Positions 18,024-28,176 of a stretch of 64,000 nucleotides of DNA are shown in pieces. Source of the DNA: Opitutia bacterium (lineage in GTDB: Bacteria; Verrucomicrobiota; Verrucomicrobiia; Opitutales; Opitutaceae); the NCBI GenBank assembly GCA_016187925.1, contig JACPIS010000025.1, positions 62,001 to 126,000 of the forward strand, in the 5' to 3' direction. The notes beneath the pieces were generated by a model, which worked only from the letters and a program-made list of their open reading frames with translations, was not told the origin of the DNA and made no database searches. Position 1 is the stretch's first letter, and every line of letters starts with the position of its first letter. The translations under genes were made by a program, and so were the position numbers.

Positions 18024-18647
18024 TCAGGGCTTGCCCGTTTCCTTCTTCGAGAAGTCGAACTGCACCTGCGGCGGCTTTTCGGCGCCGGGCGCGGCCGTGA
18101 AGTAGGCTTTCTCCTTGAAGCCGAAGGCGGCGGCAAAGAAAACGGCCGGCACGCGCTTGATGGCGGAGTTGTAGGCTTGGGCCGTCTCGTTGAAGCGGCC
18201 ACGCTCGACGGCGATGCGGTTTTCCGTGCCCTCGAGCTGAGCCTGCAGGTCGCGGAAGCCCGTCGTGGCCTTCAGGTCCGGATAGCGCTCCACCACCACG
18301 AGCAGCCGGGACAGCGCGGACGACAACGCGCCCTGCGCTTTCTCGAACTCGGCCAGTTGGGCCGCGTCGGGCGCGGCGTTGCCGCCGATCTGTACCTTGC
18401 CGACGGATGCGCGGGCTTCCGTGACCTCGGTGAGCGTGGACTTCTCGAAGTTGGCCGCACCGGAGACGGTGGCGACGAGGTTGGGCACGAGGTCGGCGCG
18501 GCGCTGATAGACGTTCTGCACCTGCGCCCACTGGGCGTCGACGGCCTGCTGCTGGTTGACGAGGCCGTTGTAGAGGCCAGTGACGTAGAGGACTCCGAGC
18601 ACGACGACGGCGACGAGAACCCCGAGGGCGATGAGGAAATTTTTCAT
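18024..18647 (-). CDS. lemA: LemA family protein
   Basis: A 207-aa LemA protein: a single N-terminal membrane helix (FLIALGVLVAVVVLGVLYVTG), then the diagnostic YNGLVNQQQAVDAQWAQVQN and YQRRADLVPNLVATV, a coiled-coil region and the YNSAIKRVPAVFFAAAFGF segment. It heads a three-gene lemA-TPM-TPM operon. Biochemical role is not established; the family is linked to membrane-associated protease and stress functions. Confidence 0.95.
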   Translation of the reverse strand: MKNFLIALGVLVAVVVLGVLYVTGLYNGLVNQQQAVDAQWAQVQNVYQRRADLVPNLVATVSGAANFEKSTLTEVTEARASVGKVQIGGNAAPDAAQLAEFEKAQGALSSALSRLLVVVERYPDLKATTGFRDLQAQLEGTENRIAVERGRFNETAQAYNSAIKRVPAVFFAAAFGFKEKAYFTAAPGAEKPPQVQFDFSKKETGKP

Positions 18648-18791
18648 AAGACGCCTGAACCAATGACGGCACCGGCCCGCCGACGCAAGCGGCGGGGCGT
18701 TACACAAATCCGGCGGGTTTCGTTGCGCCCGGCCCATCCGTTCCGGAGCTTGCGCTGCGCCGGGACCTCGCCGAGGGTGCGGCTTGTCGAC

Positions 18792-20873
18792 ATGAGCGAG
18801 GCCACGCCCAGCACCAAGACCTACTCGCGGGAACCTGTCTGGGACCCGGCCCGCTGGCTGCCCACGACGGCCGACGAGGTGAAGGCGCGCGGCTGGGATT
18901 ACGTCGATGTCGTCATCGTCTCGGGCGACGCCTACGTCGACCATCCGGCGTTCGGCACCGCGGTCATCGGACGGCTGCTCGAGCGCGAGGGCCTGCGCGT
19001 GGCCATCCTGCCGCAACCGAACTGGCGCGACGACCTGCGCGACTTCAGGAAGTTCGGCGCGCCGCGGCGCTTCTTCGGCGTCACCGCGGGTTGCATGGAC
19101 TCGATGGTCAACCGCTATACCGCGGCCAAGAAGCTGCGGAGCGAGGACGCTTACACGCCGGGCGGCGAGCACGGCTTCCGGCCCGACTACGCGACGGTCA
19201 CCTACGCGCAGATCCTCAAGCAGCTTTACCCGGAGGTGCCGGTGATGGTCGGCGGCATCGAGGCCAGCCTGAGGCGCGTGACGCACTACGACTACTGGTC
19301 CGACACGCTGAAGCCCTCGATCCTCGCCGAGAGCGGCGCCGACCTGCTCGTCTACGGCATGGGTGAGCCGCCGCTCCGCGAGATCATCCGCCTGCTGAAG
19401 CGCGGCGTGCCGTTCGCCTCGCTCACGAACATTCCCCAGACCGCCGTGCTGCTGCCGGCAGGCGAGGGCGCGCCGAAGAACAGGAACTGGGAGGACTTCA
19501 CGCTGCACTCGCACGAAGAGTGCGGCCGCGACCGCGCGCTCTACGCGAAGAATTTCAAGGACATCGAAACCGAGTCGAACCGCGTGAAGGCCCGCCGCCT
19601 GCTCCAGCCGCTCGGCGAGCGCCTGCTCGTCGTCAATCCGCCGTTCCCGACGATGGCGGAGGAGGAGATCGACGCGAGTTTCGACCTGCCCTACACGCGC
19701 CTGCCGCACCCGAAATACCGCAAGCGCGGGCCGATCCCAGCCTACGAGATGATCAAGCACTCGATCAACATGCACCGCGGATGCTTCGGCGGGTGCAGCT
19801 TCTGCACGATCTCGGCGCACCAGGGCAAGTTCGTGGCGTCGCGCTCGAAGGCCTCCATCCTCCGCGAGGTCGAGTCGATCAAACAGATGCCGGATTTCCG
19901 CGGCACCATCAGCGACCTCGGCGGCCCGTCCGCGAACATGTACAAGATGAAGGGCAGGCAGCAGTGGATCTGCGACGAGTGCGTCCGCCCCAGCTGCATC
20001 TGGCCCGACGTCTGCCGCAACCTCGACACCGACCACACCGCGCTGCTCGACATCTACGAATCCGTCCGCCACACCGAGGGCATCAAGCACGCCTACGTGG
20101 CCAGCGGCATCCGCTACGACCTCTTCCTGCACGACAAGGACGCGCGCCCCGAGGTGAAAGCCAGCCACGAACGCTACGTCGAGGAACTCGCCGCGCACCA
20201 CGTGCCCGGCCGCATCAAGGTCGCCCCCGAGCACACGAGCGACCACGTGCTGCGCATCATGCGCAAGCCGACCTTCAACCTGTTCTACAAGTTCAAGGAG
20301 AAGTTCGACCGCGCCGCTGCCAAGGCCGGCAAGCCCGACACGCCCGTCGTCCCGTATTTCATCAGCTCGCACCCCGGCTCGCGGCCGGAGGACATGGCCG
20401 AGCTCGCGCTCAAGACCAAGGACCTCGGCTTCCGCCTCGAGCAGGTGCAGGATTTCACGCCCACGCCGATGACGGTCGCCACCGAGATCTACGCGACCGG
20501 CGTGCACCCCTACAACGCGCAACCCGTCGAGGTCGCGCGCACGCCCGAGGAGAAGCAGGAGCAGCGCAGCTTCTTCTTCTGGTACAAACCCGAGATGAAG
20601 GCCGCGCTCCGCGCCTCGATGCAGCGCCTGGGCCTCGGCGACCTCGCGCAGCGCCTGCTCGACGAAAAGAAAAAGACCATCGACGTCACGCCGCCGCCGC
20701 ACATCACGCCCTGCGGGCTGCACGCGCCCGGTGCTCGCCTCGCCGCGGCGGCGAAGAAGGCGAAGCACCCCGCCCAGCCCGCGCCGCATCACACGCCCCG
20801 GCCGAAGAAGCCCGCGCATCTGGACGATCTTCTGCGCGACTCCGGCGTGAAGCTGCCAGAGAAAAAGCATTAG
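18792..20873 (+). CDS. YgiQ family radical SAM protein
   Basis: A 693-aa protein of the YgiQ/UPF0313 family. The radical SAM cluster motif is HRGCFGGCSFCTIS. Around it are the family signatures DVVIVSGDAYVDHP near the N-terminus, VMVGGIEASLRRVTHYDYWSD and VAPEHTSDHVLRIMRKP, with a basic Pro/Lys-rich C-terminal tail. The family function is unknown. The ATG at 18792 lies 144 bp from the divergent lemA start. Confidence 0.93.
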   Translation: MSEATPSTKTYSREPVWDPARWLPTTADEVKARGWDYVDVVIVSGDAYVDHPAFGTAVIGRLLEREGLRVAILPQPNWRDDLRDFRKFGAPRRFFGVTAGCMDSMVNRYTAAKKLRSEDAYTPGGEHGFRPDYATVTYAQILKQLYPEVPVMVGGIEASLRRVTHYDYWSDTLKPSILAESGADLLVYGMGEPPLREIIRLLKRGVPFASLTNIPQTAVLLPAGEGAPKNRNWEDFTLHSHEECGRDRALYAKNFKDIETESNRVKARRLLQPLGERLLVVNPPFPTMAEEEIDASFDLPYTRLPHPKYRKRGPIPAYEMIKHSINMHRGCFGGCSFCTISAHQGKFVASRSKASILREVESIKQMPDFRGTISDLGGPSANMYKMKGRQQWICDECVRPSCIWPDVCRNLDTDHTALLDIYESVRHTEGIKHAYVASGIRYDLFLHDKDARPEVKASHERYVEELAAHHVPGRIKVAPEHTSDHVLRIMRKPTFNLFYKFKEKFDRAAAKAGKPDTPVVPYFISSHPGSRPEDMAELALKTKDLGFRLEQVQDFTPTPMTVATEIYATGVHPYNAQPVEVARTPEEKQEQRSFFFWYKPEMKAALRASMQRLGLGDLAQRLLDEKKKTIDVTPPPHITPCGLHAPGARLAAAAKKAKHPAQPAPHHTPRPKKPAHLDDLLRDSGVKLPEKKH

Positions 20874-20904
20874 GGCGGGTGACCTCTCCTCTATTTCGGT
20901 ATGT

Positions 20905-20928
20905 ATAGGTAGGGAAGAAATAACCTAT
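20905..20928. promoter_or_regulatory. Inverted repeat upstream of cytochrome gene
   Basis: ATAGGT and ACCTAT separated by 12 bp lie in the 232-bp AT-richer gap between the YgiQ gene and the cytochrome gene, about 180 bp before the ATG. It could be an operator or a weak hairpin at the end of the YgiQ transcript. Confidence 0.3.
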
Positions 20929-21105
20929 CGAGGCATCATTTTTCGTGGGCGCAAAAAATCGCGCAACACGTGCGCGCACGCGAGCAAGATGCGCGGAGTC
21001 GCGTGAGGTCGTTTTCTGGCATGCTGGCCGCACACAAACGGGGACACCCCACTCTTCCCTGAGCATCGCCACCGGCATGCCGCTAACACCATCGCTGAAC
21101 CAAAC

Positions 21106-21858
21106 ATGAGAACAAAATTAGGTCGGGTTAAAAACATTCTGTTATTCGGAGGAACCGCCATCTGGGGGCTCCTTCTCGTTTCGTGTGCGGCGATCAGCCG
21201 CACATCGCCTGTGCCCCCGACCGTGCCGGGCGCCAATTTCGTCGGCTCGGCGAAGTGCGCGCAGTGCCACGAGAACGTCACGACCCAGTTTCACGACACG
21301 ACGCACTCGCACCTGGTCGCCAGCGGGGCCAAGACCCCCGAGCTGGGCTGCGAGTCGTGCCACGGCGCAGCCTCCGCGCACGTCAAGTCGGGCGGTGAGA
21401 GCGGCACGATCGTCAACAACGCCGCGCTGTGCGCCAGCTGCCACCAGGACGTGCAGGCGCGGTTCAGCATGAACTCGCACCACCCCGTGACCGAGGGGAT
21501 CGTCAACTGCACCAGCTGCCATGATGCGCACGGCAGCAAGCAGGCCACGCTGACCAGCACGAACGAGCGTTGCACCTCCTGCCACCAGGACGTGCGCGGG
21601 CCGCATGTCTTCGAGCACGCGCCCGCGGCCGAGAACTGCACCAGCTGCCACAACCCGCACGGTTCGCCCATGCGCAAGATGCTGGTCACGGCCGAGCCGA
21701 TGCTCTGCCTGCAGTGCCACAGCCTGCCCAACAACCGGCACGGCCAGACGGCGGCCTCCGCCAACGGCACGCCGATCTCCGGGGCGGCCCTCCGCCAGTG
21801 CAGCAGCTGCCACAGCCAGATCCACGGCAGCAGCCAAGACGAGCACCTGCGCTACTAA
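21106..21858 (+). CDS. Octaheme c-type cytochrome, MtrA/DmsE/PioA-like
   Basis: A 250-aa multiheme cytochrome with eight CxxCH sites (CAQCH, CESCH, CASCH, three CTSCH, CLQCH, CSSCH). The N-terminus is a signal with lipobox-like LLLVSCAA. Segments such as FVGSAKCAQCHENV, LGCESCHGAASAHV and CTSCHDAHGS match the MtrA/DmsE family, which normally binds ten hemes. It is followed 18 bp downstream by an MtrB-like barrel, so together they probably wire electrons through the outer membrane. Two hemes fewer than MtrA means a shorter wire or a different docking end. Confidence 0.9.
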   Translation: MRTKLGRVKNILLFGGTAIWGLLLVSCAAISRTSPVPPTVPGANFVGSAKCAQCHENVTTQFHDTTHSHLVASGAKTPELGCESCHGAASAHVKSGGESGTIVNNAALCASCHQDVQARFSMNSHHPVTEGIVNCTSCHDAHGSKQATLTSTNERCTSCHQDVRGPHVFEHAPAAENCTSCHNPHGSPMRKMLVTAEPMLCLQCHSLPNNRHGQTAASANGTPISGAALRQCSSCHSQIHGSSQDEHLRY

Positions 21859-21876
21859 CCCCAACGATCCTCGATC

Positions 21877-24003
21877 ATGAAAAACAAAATTTCCCTCACC
21901 CTCGCCCTGGTCTGCGGCAGCCTTCTCCTGAATGCGGCGGAGCCCGTCGCGCCGGAGTCCAAGCCCACCGGCGAGATCACGCCCAAGCTCTACTTCTTCG
22001 ATTATCTCGAGGGAGTGGGCGCCGAGAAGACCAGTTACCTTGAGCGCTACCGTGCGCAGAAGGGCTTCGGTGGCGACAGCCGCTCCGGCCTCTATCTCGA
22101 CCTCGACCTGAACCTGAAATACCAGTTCAGCGACGCCCAGCGCCTCATCCTGAAGCGTTGGGGCGAGGGCCAGTATCGGCACGGCGGCCACGCCCAATGG
22201 GACAGCGAGCAGCTCCGCTTCACGGGAGACTACAGCTTCATCCGCCGCTCCACCGGCGGCATCGACCTGCTGTTCTCGCCCAACCAGGTGCCGGGCGGCA
22301 CGGATCCCTCGTATTTCTACCCGGCGAAAACCAACACCAGCTCCGGCTACGTCGCGCAGTTCAACGACGATGCCAGCCGCCTCCTGTATCACGTCAACCG
22401 CTTCACCTACGGCCTGGGCTTCACGCTCAAGCCGGGCGTGCTCGGCGAGCTGACCACCCTGGCGGTCAACTACACCGGCTACCTGCGCTACGGTCAGCGC
22501 CTCCAGACCTACGTGCTGGGCGGCTCCGATGCGCAGAGCACCGTGCCGGGCGACCGCAGCTACGTGGCGCAGCGCTGGCGGGGGTTCTCGCGCAACATCG
22601 ACGAGAACATGAACCGCCTCTCCTGGACCCTCACCGCCTCCCCCAAGGCGCTGCTGAACCTGGCCTACACCGGCGTCTGGGAGAAGTTCGACAACCGCGC
22701 CCGCGACTACACCCATGCCGACATTCCGCTCGCCGCGCCGTATTTCTACAACACGACCGCGGACAAGACCCGTCCGCTCAACTTCGTCCCCGATTCGACC
22801 CTCTCCAACCACAGCGTGCGGGTGAGCAAGTCCATCGGCGGCACGAACCTCAGCGCCGGTTACAGCCTCGCGAAACTGGAGCAGGATTCCTTCACCGCGC
22901 CGCAACTCGCCGCGGGCTACACCAAGGGCGAGATCAACACCGAGAACGCCTACTTCGACGTCAACTCCAGCTTCACCCCGGTCATCGGCGTGCAAGGCTA
23001 TATCAAATACGGCCAGCGCGACAACGACTCCAGCTTCCCGGTCACCGGCCTGCTCGAGACCGTCGCCGCGGAGAAGCTCTGTGCCCGCATCAACCGCATC
23101 GAGTCGACCCGCTACAGCGTGGCGGCGGTCCTGCGCCCGTCCGGCCTGGCCTCCACCTTCACGCTCGGCTGGCGCGGCGAGGACAAATCCCGCGACCTCA
23201 CCTTCCACAAGACCGGCATCATCCAGTCCGTGTCCGTGTATCGCAACGACACCGCGACCGACGAGATCTTCGCGAAGTGGAGCTCCCGTGCCCTGGAGAA
23301 CGTGGTCTTCCACGTGACGTCCTCCTACGCGACCGCGGACAAGACCGGTCTCCCGACCGAGCCGGCCCGCGCCTTCGGCCTCAAGGCCGTCGTGAACTAC
23401 ACGGCGCCCGGCGGCCTGGTCGTCAGCGGCTACTACAACCTGAAGGATACGGAGAACGACAACCATGCGTTCACGGACAAGGCGGTCGCCACCCCCGCGT
23501 CCTACACACAGGACATCAGCCGCACCGTGCAGTCGGCCGGCGCTTCGTTCTCCTACCAGCCCGCCAAGACTTCCAACGTCTACGCGAGCCTCGATTGGAT
23601 GCAGTCCGATGCGAGCGTGCTCTTCTACGAGAGCAGCCGCCGCCGCTTCGAGGCCACCACGACCTTCGCCCTCCGCGACCTGCAGGGCTCCGCGGTCGAC
23701 AACTACATGCTCTCGTTCGGCGGCGATTGCCAGGCGAACGACCGCGTGAAGTTCCACGGGCAATACAGCCTCTCCTACGTCGAGGGCCACCTCTCCAGCG
23801 GCTATGTGGCGGACCAGGTGGGCTCCTTGGACGACTCGCTCGACAGCCTGCTGCACACCGTCGTGCTCGGCGCCGACATCGAGCTGTCCAAGACCCGCCT
23901 GCTGCGCCTCGGCTACAGCTACGAGAAATACGAGGACAACGCCTATGCGCTGCTCTCCGGTGCCGCCCACTCCGTGATGGTCGGCCTGACCTTCAAGCTC
24001 TGA
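21877..24003 (+). CDS. MtrB/PioB-like outer-membrane beta-barrel
   Basis: A 708-aa protein with a signal peptide (ISLTLALVCGSLLLNA) and a long series of alternating beta strands ending in SVMVGLTFKL. The size, strand pattern and GYS/GYVAQ-type segments fit the MtrB/PioB family, barrels that sheath an MtrA-type cytochrome. It sits directly after the octaheme cytochrome and is closed by a terminator, so the two form one operon. The N-terminal CxxC found in some Shewanella MtrB proteins is missing. No extracellular MtrC/OmcA-type cytochrome is present nearby. Confidence 0.82.
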   Translation: MKNKISLTLALVCGSLLLNAAEPVAPESKPTGEITPKLYFFDYLEGVGAEKTSYLERYRAQKGFGGDSRSGLYLDLDLNLKYQFSDAQRLILKRWGEGQYRHGGHAQWDSEQLRFTGDYSFIRRSTGGIDLLFSPNQVPGGTDPSYFYPAKTNTSSGYVAQFNDDASRLLYHVNRFTYGLGFTLKPGVLGELTTLAVNYTGYLRYGQRLQTYVLGGSDAQSTVPGDRSYVAQRWRGFSRNIDENMNRLSWTLTASPKALLNLAYTGVWEKFDNRARDYTHADIPLAAPYFYNTTADKTRPLNFVPDSTLSNHSVRVSKSIGGTNLSAGYSLAKLEQDSFTAPQLAAGYTKGEINTENAYFDVNSSFTPVIGVQGYIKYGQRDNDSSFPVTGLLETVAAEKLCARINRIESTRYSVAAVLRPSGLASTFTLGWRGEDKSRDLTFHKTGIIQSVSVYRNDTATDEIFAKWSSRALENVVFHVTSSYATADKTGLPTEPARAFGLKAVVNYTAPGGLVVSGYYNLKDTENDNHAFTDKAVATPASYTQDISRTVQSAGASFSYQPAKTSNVYASLDWMQSDASVLFYESSRRRFEATTTFALRDLQGSAVDNYMLSFGGDCQANDRVKFHGQYSLSYVEGHLSSGYVADQVGSLDDSLDSLLHTVVLGADIELSKTRLLRLGYSYEKYEDNAYALLSGAAHSVMVGLTFKL

Positions 24004-24055
24004 GCCATACGCCCCGTCACCTTCGGCCGGCCACGGCCGGGCGACGGCGGCCCAA

Positions 24056-24090
24056 CCAAAACCCCGCAGGAAACTGCGGGGTTTGTTTTT
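24056..24090 (+). terminator. Rho-independent terminator
   Basis: Stem AAACCCCGCAG/CTGCGGGGTTT with a short GAAA loop, followed by GTTTTT, 55 bp after the barrel gene stop. Confidence 0.92.
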
Positions 24091-24118
24091 GGCCGGGCAC
24101 GGCGCCGGAGCCCACACT

Positions 24119-24586
24119 TCAGGCGAGGCGCGGCTCGATCACGACCTCGCTGCGGACGGAGGCCGCGATGAAGCATTCCTCGTGGGCGGAGTGGTGCAGG
24201 GCGTCGAGCGCAGCGCGATCAGGCAACTTCTCGCCGCTGAAAGCGACGAGCGGGCGCAGCGTGATCTTCGTCATCGCCAGCCGGCCGGCGGCGTTCTTCT
24301 CCATCACGCCGACTGCGTCATCGGCATAGGAATCGACGACATAACCTTTCTTCGCGGTGAGAGAGAGGAACCGCAGCAGATGGCAGCTCGACAGGCTGGC
24401 GACGAACGCCTCCTCGGGATCGACCGCGGCCGCGACCGACATCGGCAGCGGCACGACATGCGGGGAGGATGAGGCGGGCACCTTGATGCCGCCGTCGAAT
24501 TTCCAGGAGTGCGCCCGGCTGTAACGATTGTCGGTGAACTTCTGGTCGCCGCGGTGCCAGTGGATCTCGGCGGTGTAGGTGGACAT
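24119..24586 (-). CDS. OsmC-family protein
   Basis: A 155-aa OsmC/Ohr-fold protein. The two reactive Cys contexts are SLSSCHLLRFLS and SAHEECFIA, and the early KFDGGIKVPASSSPHVVP segment marks the subgroup of OsmC-like peroxide or thiol peroxidases. It probably reduces organic hydroperoxides in the cytoplasm. It is transcribed towards the cytochrome operon terminator. Confidence 0.88.
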   Translation of the reverse strand: MSTYTAEIHWHRGDQKFTDNRYSRAHSWKFDGGIKVPASSSPHVVPLPMSVAAAVDPEEAFVASLSSCHLLRFLSLTAKKGYVVDSYADDAVGVMEKNAAGRLAMTKITLRPLVAFSGEKLPDRAALDALHHSAHEECFIAASVRSEVVIEPRLA

Positions 24587-24670
24587 GCGGCTGATTCAGC
24601 CGCGGGTCCGGCGGCCCGCAAGGGGCAACCGCCCGTTACCCGCACAGCGCCGCGAAATGGCGCCCGGAAC

Positions 24671-25459
24671 TCACGGGGAGCCGGAACCGATGCGCGGCAG
24701 TACCTGAGTCTTCACGTACCAGAAATCCGGACGCTCGCGCAGGGCCTTTTCGGCGTGGAGCCGGGCCTCGGCCGGCTGGGGTGGATTCATCGTCAGGTAA
24801 AGGTTGGCCAGCCAGCCGTCGGCGAGCGTGCGGCCCCAATCGGGAAGAGTCGGGTCGGCGTTTTTTTCCGTTTCCAGGAGGCGCAGCGTTTCCTGCCAGC
24901 GGGCGAGGCCTTTGGCGCGGACCTCGGGTTGCGGCGAGTAAAACAGCATGGTGGCGTCGAGCATCACGACGCGCGGGCTGGTCGGAGAGCGAGCGAGCGC
25001 CCGCTGTCGGTGTTCGCGGACGAGCGGCACGACTTCCGCGGCGCGGTTCCGGTCGCCGCTGTACACCGCCATAAGCATCCAGGCGAGCAAGGCGTGGGCT
25101 TCACCGTCGTCGGGATGCGCGGCGAGCACCTGCCGCAGGCGGTCGGCGCCGGAGTCCAGCGCGGCGACGGCCTCGGCGGGCTGTTGTTCCTGGAACTTGG
25201 AGGCAGCGAGCATCCACTCCGTCCAGGCGGCGTGGTAGCGCGCGTGGTCACCCACATCGGGGTCGGCTTCCAGCGCCGCGAAGCCCGCGAGGGCGGCGCG
25301 CAGGCCGGTCTGGTCGTTGTGATAATTGGCCTCGGTGGCCGCATGCTTGGCGGTGATGAACCGCTCGTGTGCCGGAGGTGCGGCGCCCACCGCTGCGGAG
25401 CAAAGGAGCGCACCCAGCAGCAGGGCGGCGGAGAGAAACGGGGTGGAACGGGAGTGCAT
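24671..25459 (-). CDS. Exported TPR-like protein of unknown function
   Basis: A 262-aa protein with a signal peptide (FLSAALLLGALLCSAAVGAAP). The mature part is helical, with TPR-like pairs (EAHALLAWMLMAVYSGDRNRA and AEARLHAEKALRERPDFWYVK). It lies 76 bp downstream of the first ADOP permease on the same strand and may be co-transcribed with it. No catalytic motif is visible. Confidence 0.7.
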   Translation of the reverse strand: MHSRSTPFLSAALLLGALLCSAAVGAAPPAHERFITAKHAATEANYHNDQTGLRAALAGFAALEADPDVGDHARYHAAWTEWMLAASKFQEQQPAEAVAALDSGADRLRQVLAAHPDDGEAHALLAWMLMAVYSGDRNRAAEVVPLVREHRQRALARSPTSPRVVMLDATMLFYSPQPEVRAKGLARWQETLRLLETEKNADPTLPDWGRTLADGWLANLYLTMNPPQPAEARLHAEKALRERPDFWYVKTQVLPRIGSGSP

Positions 25460-25535
25460 GCCTTCAACTTAGCATGCCTTCGCCGCCCTTGCCGTGGCGG
25501 ACAGACGAGTGGGCGAAAAGCGGGGCCAGCGGCGC

Positions 25536-27956
<2,421 letters not shown>

Positions 27957-28176
27957 GGGCGGGGGCGGGCTGCACCGCCGCCCGGCCCGGGGAGGCGGGT
28001 CGGGGAAAGCGGCGGTAGGTTCAGGCAATACCCCGCCGCCGGCCCCAAAGTGGCGGATTTTTCGAAAAAAACGGGGCTGGCGCGTGGAAAAGCAAAGCTC
28101 GGGCTTTGGGGGCCCGGGCCTGCGGGATGGCGCGGCGGCTTGGCCGTGAGGCTCAGCCGCCGCCGAGGAACCGGCG

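Noticed and set aside
18024..20870. 948-aa minus-strand frame ending in LemA
   Set aside because: Only the last 207 aa are LemA with its own ATG and membrane helix; the rest is antisense to the YgiQ gene.
21142..24117. 991-aa minus-strand frame across the cytochrome-barrel operon
   Set aside because: Antisense to eight CxxCH motifs and a barrel; low-complexity composition, no domain.
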